Assembly (NCBI GenBank): GCA_002452335.1
Contig: DKFJ01000002.1
Location: forward strand, 1 to 14,180
DNA from: Deferribacteraceae bacterium UBA6799
GTDB taxonomy: Bacteria; Chrysiogenota; Deferribacteres; Deferribacterales; Geovibrionaceae
Length of the DNA: 14,180 nucleotides
Direction: 5' to 3'
Under the pieces are notes generated by a model that saw only the letters and a list, made by a program, of their open reading frames with translations, did not search any database and was not told the DNA's origin. The translations under genes and the position numbers were made by a program. Shown here piece by piece: positions 8,830 through 14,180 of this stretch. Position 1 is the first letter of the stretch; each line of letters opens with the position of its first letter.

Positions 8830-8915
8830 TGTCTCCTGTATGAAAATGTTCAATCTAGCCGTTATCAGCCGCCGCATCCGCAGCGACGGCAATTCAGGAC
8901 TGTGATTTTCATACA
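8830..8915 (-). promoter_or_regulatory. Structured leader of leuC (nested inverted repeats)
   Basis: On the minus strand TGTATGAAAAT (8915-8905) is a perfect inverted repeat of ATTTTCATACA (8847-8837). The downstream copy runs directly into the leuC ribosome site. Nested between them, GCCGTCGC (8890-8883) and GCGGCGGC (8875-8868) form an 8-pair stem with one G-U and a seven-base loop, TGCGGAT. ACGGC just after the hairpin offers an alternative partner for GCCGT. As RNA, the outer stem would partly cover the ribosome site. As DNA, the repeats could bind a regulator. I do not recognise a known riboswitch or T-box here. Confidence 0.5.
8865..8912 (-). CDS. Possible cysteine-rich leader peptide before leuC
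   Basis: A 15-codon ORF that reads MKITVLNCRRCGCGG and ends in tandem stops TGA TAA, 38 bases before the leuC ATG. It spans the 5' arm of the outer inverted repeat and the whole inner hairpin. Three cysteine, two arginine and four glycine codons fall in the last eight positions, with TGC used for every cysteine. Against it: there is no ribosome site, and the best promoter guesses would start transcription at or just after its ATG, so it would have to be leaderless. The composition may be only a by-product of the GC-rich hairpin. It belongs to no family I can name. Confidence 0.25.
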   Translation of the reverse strand: MKITVLNCRRCGCGG

Positions 8916-8941
8916 ATACATATAGACTTGTCAAATGTAAA
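8913..8941 (-). promoter_or_regulatory. Candidate promoter region for leuCD
   Basis: AT-rich DNA with overlapping sigma70-like options on the minus strand: TTTACA (8941-8936), 17 bases, TATTGT (8918-8913); or a perfect TTGACA (8934-8929) with a poor -10 (TATGAA at 15 bases, 8913-8908). A third option is TTTCAC (8947-8942), 17 bases, TATATG (8924-8919). Which is used decides whether the upstream inverted-repeat arm is transcribed. Confidence 0.35.
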
Positions 8942-8996
8942 GTGAAAAGTTTGATTAGGTTTAAAAAAGTTCAGCGAAACTTGATTATACCCCTCG

Positions 8997-9509
8997 TCAC
9001 TTATTAAAAGCCTCTTCCGCCAGTCTCAGCAAAAATGCCGATATGTCCTTCGGCCATTCCTTTATATTTTCACTGAATTTATCCCTGTCTCCGGCAAACA
9101 ATCCCCTGACAGCCTCCTCATAACCTAGCCTGTTACCGCAGAGCGCAGTCATGGCTCTGTAGCAGGCCTCCTGAGCATTTGTCTGTCTGTCCGCCTCTTT
9201 CATCGCCTCATCCACCAGCCTGCGCAGTGTTTCAGAAGCCCCGCCCTCCTGACGGCTCAGCCATCTCCACTGTTTCGGCAGGAGAGACACCTCTCTGGAC
9301 ACCACGCCCAGTCTGGGGCGTCCCCTTTTCGCTGTCGAAACGGCCGGAATCTCGCCCAGATCCGTCTGTTCGCCCGTTATATCATTAAACACCAGCACCT
9401 GACCTATGCCGTTTTTGCCCAGAGCGTCCGTCAGCTCCTTTCTGGTGCCGGAGGCTATCTTCAGCCCGCCGAAAAAAGCCGTGTATCTGTCTTCTGTTGT
9501 TTTCCCCAT
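8997..9509 (-). CDS. DUF2239 family protein, possible RHH DNA-binding regulator
   Basis: A 170-residue soluble protein. The conserved core GRPRLGVVSREVSLLP (about 63-78) followed by WRWLSRQEGGASETLRRLVDEA (about 81-102) is what I recall as the DUF2239 signature. Function is not established for the family. My reading is that residues 71-104 have the pattern of a ribbon-helix-helix unit: a short strand REVSL, a helix PKQWRWLSRQ, a GGAS turn, then a helix ETLRRLVDEAM. An AT-hook-like RGRPR patch (62-66) precedes it. Residues 1-55 form a small beta-rich part (YTAFFGGLKIASG and VLVFNDITGEQTDLG). The ATG is supported by AGAGGT (9520-9515). The gene is divergent from groES and has a strong promoter with two matching palindromes, consistent with autoregulation. 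No terminator is seen before leuC, so read-through is possible. Confidence 0.85.
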   Translation of the reverse strand: MGKTTEDRYTAFFGGLKIASGTRKELTDALGKNGIGQVLVFNDITGEQTDLGEIPAVSTAKRGRPRLGVVSREVSLLPKQWRWLSRQEGGASETLRRLVDEAMKEADRQTNAQEACYRAMTALCGNRLGYEEAVRGLFAGDRDKFSENIKEWPKDISAFLLRLAEEAFNK

Positions 9510-9525
9510 ATCACACCTCTGTGTA

Positions 9526-9554
9526 TTTATACCCGGATAATATTAGGCTGTCAA
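9526..9554 (-). promoter_or_regulatory. Sigma70-type promoter of the DUF2239 gene
   Basis: On the minus strand a perfect TTGACA (9554-9549), a 17-base spacer and TATAAA (9531-9526), with the expected start site about 10-12 bases before the ATG-proximal AGAGGT. This near-consensus promoter implies strong expression unless repressed. Confidence 0.8.
9529..9540. promoter_or_regulatory. Operator-like palindrome, proximal copy
   Basis: ATACCCGGATAA, an imperfect copy (two changes) of the distal palindrome. It fills the 3' part of the promoter spacer and touches the -10 box, so a bound protein would block RNA polymerase. Its centre is 32 bp, about three helical turns, from the distal copy. Confidence 0.6.
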
Positions 9555-9560
9555 TGATTT

Positions 9561-9572
9561 TTACCCGGGTAA
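9561..9572. promoter_or_regulatory. Operator-like palindrome, distal copy
   Basis: TTACCCGGGTAA is a perfect 12-bp palindrome six bases upstream of the DUF2239 -35 box. With the proximal copy it makes a directly repeated pair with matching flanks (TAATA after each on the plus strand). The cognate regulator is unknown; the DUF2239 protein itself is the nearest candidate. It lies about 50 bp upstream of the groES -35 box. Confidence 0.6.
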
Positions 9573-9621
9573 TAATATAATAAAGTACTGCTGTACATAC
9601 CACCGACCCTAAATTTTCCTC

Positions 9622-9650
9622 TTGATTTTTACCTTTGCGGATTATATATA
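9622..9650 (+). promoter_or_regulatory. Sigma70-type promoter of groESL
   Basis: TTGATT (9622-9627), a 17-base spacer and TATATA (9645-9650). The predicted start site falls at about 9657-9660, at the left edge of the CIRCE element, the usual arrangement for HrcA-controlled promoters. No sigma32-type box is evident. Confidence 0.7.
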
Positions 9651-9659
9651 TTAACTCTG

Positions 9660-9686
9660 TTAGCACTCGACACGCATGAGTGCTAA
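9660..9686. promoter_or_regulatory. CIRCE operator (HrcA binding site)
   Basis: TTAGCACTC-N9-GAGTGCTAA, a perfect match to the CIRCE consensus with the canonical nine-base spacer. HrcA represses chaperone operons through this site, and groESL would be derepressed on heat shock as HrcA is titrated from GroEL. hrcA itself is not in the window. Confidence 0.98.
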
Positions 9687-9742
9687 TATCCTAACAAAGG
9701 ACTTTATAAAAAAAAACTAATAGAGGAAAACGGAGGAAACAA

Positions 9743-10036
9743 ATGGCACAGATCAAACCTCTTCAGGACAGACTCATTGTCAAACGCTTCGAATCTGAAG
9801 AAAAAACAGCTTCAGGCATCATCATCCCCGACAGCGCGAAGGAAAAACCCATGGAAGGCGAAGTTATCGCTGTGGGACCCGGACGCACATATGACAACGG
9901 CAACAAAATGACCATGACCGTTAAAGTCGGCGACAAAGTTCTGTTCGCTAAATATGCCGGAACAGAGATCAAATTTGATGGCGAAGAGCTTCTCATCATG
10001 AGAGAAGACGACATCCTCGGCATAGTAAGCAAATAA
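9743..10036 (+). CDS. groES: Co-chaperonin GroES
   Basis: A 97-residue co-chaperonin whose heptameric ring caps GroEL and closes the folding chamber. It shows the N-terminal IKPLQDRLIVKR strand, the mobile loop ESEEKTASGIIIPDSAKEKP (about 17-36) that docks on GroEL, the EGEVIAVGPG strand and the C-terminal LLIMREDDILGI. Length is typical and nothing is missing. The ribosome site is GGAGG (9732-9736), seven bases from the ATG. It heads the groES-groEL operon under CIRCE control, with a 26-base gap to groEL. Confidence 0.98.
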   Translation: MAQIKPLQDRLIVKRFESEEKTASGIIIPDSAKEKPMEGEVIAVGPGRTYDNGNKMTMTVKVGDKVLFAKYAGTEIKFDGEELLIMREDDILGIVSK

Positions 10037-10062
10037 TTTCACTAATTAAGGAGATTTGAAAA

Positions 10063-11703
10063 ATGGCTAAACAGATCACATTTTCAGAAGACGCCAGACA
10101 CGCCATCCTCAGAGGCGTGGATCAGCTCGCAAACGCTGTTAAAGTTACACTCGGACCCAAAGGACGCAACGTAGTTATAGAAAAAAAATTCGGCTCACCC
10201 CTCATCACTAAAGACGGCGTGACCGTGGCTAAAGAAATAGAGCTGAAAGATCCGCTGGAAAACCTCGGCGCTCAGATGGTTAAAGAAGTCGCTTCCAAAA
10301 CCAACGACGTAGCGGGCGACGGTACCACAACAGCTACAGTTCTGGCTCAGGCTATCTACCGCGAAGGTATCAAAAACGTGGTAGCAGGCGCTAAACCTAT
10401 GGAGATCAAAAGAGGTATCGACAAAGCCGTTGCGGTTGTTGTTGAAAAACTCGCAGAAATATCAAAACCCATTCAGGATAAAAAAGAGATCGCTCAGGTC
10501 GGCGCTATTTCCGCCAACAACGATCTTGAGATCGGTGAGATCATCGCCGACGCCATGGACAAAGTGGGCAAAGACGGCGTAATCACCATCGAAGAGAACA
10601 AATCCACAGACACAGTCCTTGATGTTGTTGAAGGTATGCAGTTCGACAGAGGCTACCTGTCACCCTATTTCGTGACAGACGCTGACAACATGGAAGCAGT
10701 GCTGGAAAACCCCTACCTGCTCATCCTTGAAAGCAAAGTAAACAGCATGAAAGACATCCTGCCCGTTCTCGAGCAGCTGGCTAAACAGAACGCTCCTTTC
10801 GTCATCATCGCTGAAGACGTAGAGGGAGAGGCTCTGGCCACTCTCGTTGTGAACAAACTGAGAGGCACTCTGAACTGCTGCGCTGTTAAAGCTCCCGGCT
10901 TCGGCGACAGAAGAAAAGAGATGCTGAAAGACATCGCCATCCTTACAGGCGGTATCGTTGTTTCCGAAGAAACAGGCATGAACATCAACCAGATATCTCT
11001 GAACGAGCTTGGTAAAGCTAAAAAAGTTGTTATCGATAAAGAGAACACAACAATAGTTGAAGGCGCAGGAAAAGTTGAAGACATTCAGGCTCGTGTAAAC
11101 ATGATCAAAAAACAAGCCGATGATTCATCCAGCGACTATGACAGAGAAAAACTTCAGGAAAGACTGGCGAAACTTTCCGGCGGTGTTGCCGTTATTAAAG
11201 TCGGCGCCGCTACAGAAACAGAGATGAAAGAGAAAAAAGCCAGAGTGGAAGACGCACTGTCCGCCACAAAAGCCGCAGTTGAAGAGGGAATCGTGCCCGG
11301 AGGCGGCGTGGCTCTCGTTCGCGCTCTTAAAGCTCTGAATACTCTGAAACTCTCCGAAGATCAGCAGGTCGGTGTTGAGCTTATCAAAAAAGCTCTGACA
11401 GCTCCTCTGGGACAGATCGTGGCTAACGCCGGATTCGACCCCGCTATCATCATCAACGAGATTCAGAAATCAAAATCCAACTCTTACGGTTTCAACGCCG
11501 CTAATGAGAAATATATGGATATGCTGGAAGCAGGCGTTATCGACCCCACTAAGGTCACACGTTCAGCTCTTCAGAACGCAGCGTCCGTGGCAAGCCTTAT
11601 GATCACCACAGAGGCTCTTATCACAGACATCCCCGAACCCAAAGGCGCAGGCATGCCCGACATGGGCGGAATGGGAATGGGCGGAATGGGCGGAATGATG
11701 TAA
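10063..11703 (+). CDS. groEL: Chaperonin GroEL
   Basis: The 546-residue, 60-kDa ATP-driven folding chaperonin that forms two stacked seven-membered rings. The equatorial ATP site shows LGPKGRNV (about 31-38) and VAGDGTTTATVLAQ (about 84-97, with the catalytic aspartate of GDGTT). The apical domain lies between about 190 and 375. The C-terminal signature EEGIVPGGGVALVRA is near 409-423, and the flexible Gly-Met tail (GGMGMGGMGGMM) is complete. The ribosome site is AAGGAG, nine bases from the ATG. It is the last gene of the operon and is followed by a strong terminator. Sequence is full-length and conventional, and only one copy is in the window. Confidence 0.99.
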   Translation: MAKQITFSEDARHAILRGVDQLANAVKVTLGPKGRNVVIEKKFGSPLITKDGVTVAKEIELKDPLENLGAQMVKEVASKTNDVAGDGTTTATVLAQAIYREGIKNVVAGAKPMEIKRGIDKAVAVVVEKLAEISKPIQDKKEIAQVGAISANNDLEIGEIIADAMDKVGKDGVITIEENKSTDTVLDVVEGMQFDRGYLSPYFVTDADNMEAVLENPYLLILESKVNSMKDILPVLEQLAKQNAPFVIIAEDVEGEALATLVVNKLRGTLNCCAVKAPGFGDRRKEMLKDIAILTGGIVVSEETGMNINQISLNELGKAKKVVIDKENTTIVEGAGKVEDIQARVNMIKKQADDSSSDYDREKLQERLAKLSGGVAVIKVGAATETEMKEKKARVEDALSATKAAVEEGIVPGGGVALVRALKALNTLKLSEDQQVGVELIKKALTAPLGQIVANAGFDPAIIINEIQKSKSNSYGFNAANEKYMDMLEAGVIDPTKVTRSALQNAASVASLMITTEALITDIPEPKGAGMPDMGGMGMGGMGGMM

Positions 11704-11742
11704 CACTCCCCCGAATTCGTCTCTCTTGTTTAAAAAAACACC

Positions 11743-11772
11743 AAAACCCGCTGTAAAAGGCGGGTTTTTTTT
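11743..11772 (+). terminator. Intrinsic terminator of groESL
   Basis: AAAACCCGC (11743-11751) pairs perfectly with GCGGGTTTT (11760-11768) around an eight-base loop, with an uninterrupted run of eight T (11765-11772). It begins 39 bases after the groEL stop. The remaining AT-rich DNA to the chemoreceptor start shows no promoter I would commit to. Confidence 0.93.
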
Positions 11773-11884
11773 ATCCGTATTTATAAATTTTTTATTTGAT
11801 ACAAACTTTAACTATTCCTTTTTTTATATATTTCGGCTAATTTGATAACATTCTTATTACATAATTATTCGCACAGAGGATCAC

Positions 11885-13873
11885 ATGCGCATTTTAACCA
11901 ACCTGAAACTGAAAGAACAGTTCATGATCATCGCCGGACTGTTCCTCTCCTTCGTCATCTTCGCCTCAGTGGCAATGGCAAAGCTGGACTCGGGATTTCT
12001 GTCCACGCTCAACGACTTTATGAATCATCCGGTACATGCCAAGATGAAGATACTGGAGATATCCGCCGACACTAACGCCGTCAGTTCCATCACCCGTGAT
12101 ATCATGCTGGGTTCAGACATGGAAAAAAACATGTCTGTTTTCAGGGAAAAACGTGAAAAGATCAAAAACGGCTTCGAAGAGATCAACGCAGCCGACCCGA
12201 CAGGCGAACACAAAGAGATGATAACAGACACGGAGAACGCCGTGATAGCTTATATAGACAAAAGCTACGACGCACTAGCGTCCGGCTCCAACATGAGTGA
12301 GGATGAGCGCGGCTCGCTGTATCAGACATATATGTCCGAAGCGGCTCCTCTGGCTGTGGAAGCGCTGGAAAAACTGAACAAACTTGCGGAAGCCGCCGAC
12401 TCTGCATATGCCGGCGCTGTGGACAACGCAAAGTCAGATATCGGCAAACGCCTGATGTTCCTCTATGTGATAGTTCTGATCGTCACAGTGATACTGATGT
12501 CGCTGCTCTATCTGATGTACAGGATCATATCCGCGCCCATTAAATCCATTCTGGAGATTATCCACACACTGGCACAGGGAAAGGGCGACCTAACCCCCAG
12601 AATAAAGCAGACCTCCGATAAAGAGAGAAGCATGCTCTCCATGCTTTCTCATCATTTCAACACATATCTGGACTCAGTAAATAAAGACTATGCCGACACG
12701 CTTTTCATGGTGGGAGACGCAGGCGAACACACCATGCCTGTCACCACCGCCATTGTAAAAGTGCGCGATTCAGTGGAAAACAATGTGGAAATGGCCACAC
12801 AGGTTGCCGCCGCCGGAGAGGAGATGGGAGCGACCATCAGCGAGATAGCCAACTCCGCCAACGAATCCGCCGAAATGGCCAGATCCACCGTGGAACTGGC
12901 GAAAAAAGGCGGTGAAGCCATCAACATAGCAAAAGAAACATCAGAGAACGTAGCGGCGATCATCGATAAACTGGAAACAGAAATAAAAAGCCTTACAGAT
13001 AAAGCTTCCGAAATCAGCAGCGTAATATCCGTTATCAACGATATCTCCGAACAGACCAACCTGCTGGCTCTGAACGCCGCCATAGAAGCCGCCAGAGCAG
13101 GAGAAGCGGGCAGAGGATTCGCCGTGGTCGCTGACGAGGTTCGTAAGCTGGCGGAAAAGACACAGAACTCCACAAAAGAGATAGAGGCCATGGTCGGCTC
13201 TATGAACAGTAATATAAATCAGGTTTCCAGAGGCGCTATGGAAGTGGTGACTGCGCTCTCCACCCAGAGCGACGCCACAGAGAACGCATATACCAGCTTC
13301 CAGACTATCCTCAGCGCCATAGAGGAGCTGAACTCGCTGGTGACAGGAATCTCCGCTGCGGTGGCTCAGCAGTCCGCCACAACCACACAGATAATGAGCA
13401 ACGTGACCAATGTTGCCGAAAACTCGGAAAACACCAAGAACATAATAATCTCTCTGGTGGACGACACAGACAGACTGCTGTCCAGCATCAAAGGCATCTC
13501 GGACAAATACACCAGATATAAGATCACCAGCAGAGCCTTCTATTTCGCTTCCGCTAAAGTTGCTCACATCAACCTGATGAAAGGAATATTCGACTGTTAT
13601 TCCAAAAATCAGTGTCAGATCAATATCCCGGATCACACCACCTGTGATTTCGGCAAGTTCTACTACAACGACGGTATGAAAATGTTCGGAAACGATTCCG
13701 ACTATAAGGCGATGGAATCACCCCACAAGGCGGTTCATACCACAGCCCATTCTGTTCTCGATCTGATAAAGGCAGGCAGAAGACACGAAGCGGACATGCA
13801 GCTTCCGCATCTGGAATCTCTGGTAAAGGATTTCGTCACCATGCTGGACAACATGATAAAAAAATACAAATAG
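11885..13873 (+). CDS. Methyl-accepting chemotaxis protein with C-terminal CZB domain
   Basis: A 662-residue inner-membrane chemoreceptor that signals through CheW/CheA. TM1 is about 13-32 and TM2 about 190-213. The roughly 155 residues between them are mostly helical and likely a four-helix-bundle periplasmic sensor. A HAMP linker follows (about 213-265), then the signalling hairpin, whose highly conserved tip lies at about 388-426 (EQTNLLALNAAIEAARAGEA). Residues 550-662 match a chemoreceptor zinc-binding (CZB) domain, with likely ligands H561 (VAHINL), C587 (CDFGKFYY), H614 and H618 (HKAVH). CZB domains are linked to zinc and hypochlorite sensing in other bacteria. No C-terminal CheR-docking pentapeptide is present. 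The start has AGAGGA (11875-11880). It is monocistronic, between two terminators. Periplasmic ligand unknown. Confidence 0.95.
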   Translation: MRILTNLKLKEQFMIIAGLFLSFVIFASVAMAKLDSGFLSTLNDFMNHPVHAKMKILEISADTNAVSSITRDIMLGSDMEKNMSVFREKREKIKNGFEEINAADPTGEHKEMITDTENAVIAYIDKSYDALASGSNMSEDERGSLYQTYMSEAAPLAVEALEKLNKLAEAADSAYAGAVDNAKSDIGKRLMFLYVIVLIVTVILMSLLYLMYRIISAPIKSILEIIHTLAQGKGDLTPRIKQTSDKERSMLSMLSHHFNTYLDSVNKDYADTLFMVGDAGEHTMPVTTAIVKVRDSVENNVEMATQVAAAGEEMGATISEIANSANESAEMARSTVELAKKGGEAINIAKETSENVAAIIDKLETEIKSLTDKASEISSVISVINDISEQTNLLALNAAIEAARAGEAGRGFAVVADEVRKLAEKTQNSTKEIEAMVGSMNSNINQVSRGAMEVVTALSTQSDATENAYTSFQTILSAIEELNSLVTGISAAVAQQSATTTQIMSNVTNVAENSENTKNIIISLVDDTDRLLSSIKGISDKYTRYKITSRAFYFASAKVAHINLMKGIFDCYSKNQCQINIPDHTTCDFGKFYYNDGMKMFGNDSDYKAMESPHKAVHTTAHSVLDLIKAGRRHEADMQLPHLESLVKDFVTMLDNMIKKYK

Positions 13874-13882
13874 CATTCACTC

Positions 13883-13910
13883 AAGGGGTCTAACGACCCC
13901 TTTCTTTTTA
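13883..13910 (+). terminator. Intrinsic terminator after the chemoreceptor
   Basis: AAGGGGTC (13883-13890) and GACCCCTT (13895-13902) form a perfect 8-bp stem with the four-base loop TAAC, followed by a T-rich tail (TTTCTTTTT). It starts 9 bases after the chemoreceptor stop. Confidence 0.9.
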
Positions 13911-13955
13911 TAAAAAATAATTTGCTATATTTCACATCCTGATACAAAATCCTGT

Positions 13956-14180
13956 ATGAAACTATTTAATCCGGGCAGCCGCTTTCTGAGTTTACAGGTG
14001 AAGATAAGCATCCTTATCTTTGTGATAATGATGTGCTTTTCGCTGACAGCCGCCCACCGCATGAGTGAAAACGTTAAGACGCAGATAGCGGATATCACGG
14101 GCAACTATATACAGAGCATACCTTTTCTCATAGACAGCGCTATCTATAACTTTATGCTGAACGGCGACAGACAGTCTATC
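13956..14180 (+). CDS. Membrane-anchored signalling-type protein, N-terminal fragment
   Basis: An open frame of 75 codons that runs off the window's right edge. It begins MKLFNPGSRFLSLQVKIS, followed by a hydrophobic stretch, ILIFVIMMCFSLTAAH (about 19-34), and then a polar helical segment (MSENVKTQIADITGNYIQS), which looks like an uncleaved signal anchor leading into a periplasmic domain. That layout is typical of sensor kinases, cyclic-di-GMP enzymes and chemoreceptors, but the output domain lies outside the window, so I assign no function. The frame is closed by an in-frame TAA at 13911, and the ATG at 13956 is the only sensible upstream start. No convincing ribosome site precedes it; an alternative start is the ATG near 14028. 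Confidence 0.7.
   Translation, partial: MKLFNPGSRFLSLQVKISILIFVIMMCFSLTAAHRMSENVKTQIADITGNYIQSIPFLIDSAIYNFMLNGDRQSI

Noticed and set aside
8827..8934. N-terminal extension of leuC from an ATG at 8934
   Set aside because: LeuC proteins of this class begin at the MGKSLFQKVWDAH position, and that start has a good AGGAGA site. The extension covers the inverted repeats and promoter-like DNA.
9585..9597. Short repeat GTAC-TGCT-GTAC between the divergent promoters
   Set aside because: The arms are only 4 bp and self-complementary, so chance occurrence is likely and no second copy was noticed.
10660..11115. Minus-strand open frames inside groEL
   Set aside because: They are antisense to a fully conserved groEL, with no ribosome site and no recognisable product.
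12688..13636. Long minus-strand open frames inside the chemoreceptor
   Set aside because: They are shadows of a repetitive coiled-coil gene, with low-complexity translations and no family resemblance.

Overview
The window is a compact stretch of bacterial chromosome with housekeeping and signalling genes. I see no insertion sequence, phage gene, CRISPR array, tRNA or rRNA. The gene set (PPDK beside a separate glycyl-tRNA synthetase beta chain, a LeuC/LeuD isomerase, CIRCE-controlled groESL, and a Cys/His-capped chemoreceptor) and moderate G+C suggest a motile, anaerobic or microaerophilic Gram-negative. Deferribacterota or a deltaproteobacterial-type lineage is my best guess. This is inference from gene content and protein flavour, not a database result.

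Minus-strand half (1-9509). In transcription order these genes are: a DUF2239 protein (9509-8997), leuC and leuD (8826-6828, one base apart, closed by a hairpin terminator), glyS and ppdK (6623-1920, 15 bases apart, closed by a hairpin terminator), and a soluble histidine kinase with a stand-alone receiver protein (1861-44). The leu genes make the second enzyme of leucine biosynthesis. glyS gives the beta chain of glycyl-tRNA synthetase, but its partner glyQ is not beside it. ppdK interconverts pyruvate and PEP. The kinase/receiver pair has no output domain of its own.

Plus-strand half (9622-14180). A sigma70-like promoter and a perfect CIRCE operator (HrcA-type heat-shock control) precede groES-groEL, which end in a strong terminator. 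Next is a transmembrane chemoreceptor with a C-terminal zinc-binding (CZB) domain and its own terminator. The window ends inside a gene for a membrane-anchored protein of unknown type.

Two regulatory regions stand out. First, the DUF2239 promoter (TTGACA-17-TATAAA) carries two copies of a TTACCCGGGTAA-like palindrome, 32 bp centre to centre. The protein itself shows a GRPR patch followed by a segment that reads like a ribbon-helix-helix DNA-binding fold, so it may be an autorepressor. Second, the leuC leader holds an 11-bp perfect inverted repeat that abuts the leuC ribosome binding site. It encloses an 8-bp GC-rich hairpin lying inside a possible 15-codon, three-cysteine ORF, which suggests a translational or attenuation control of an Fe-S enzyme gene.
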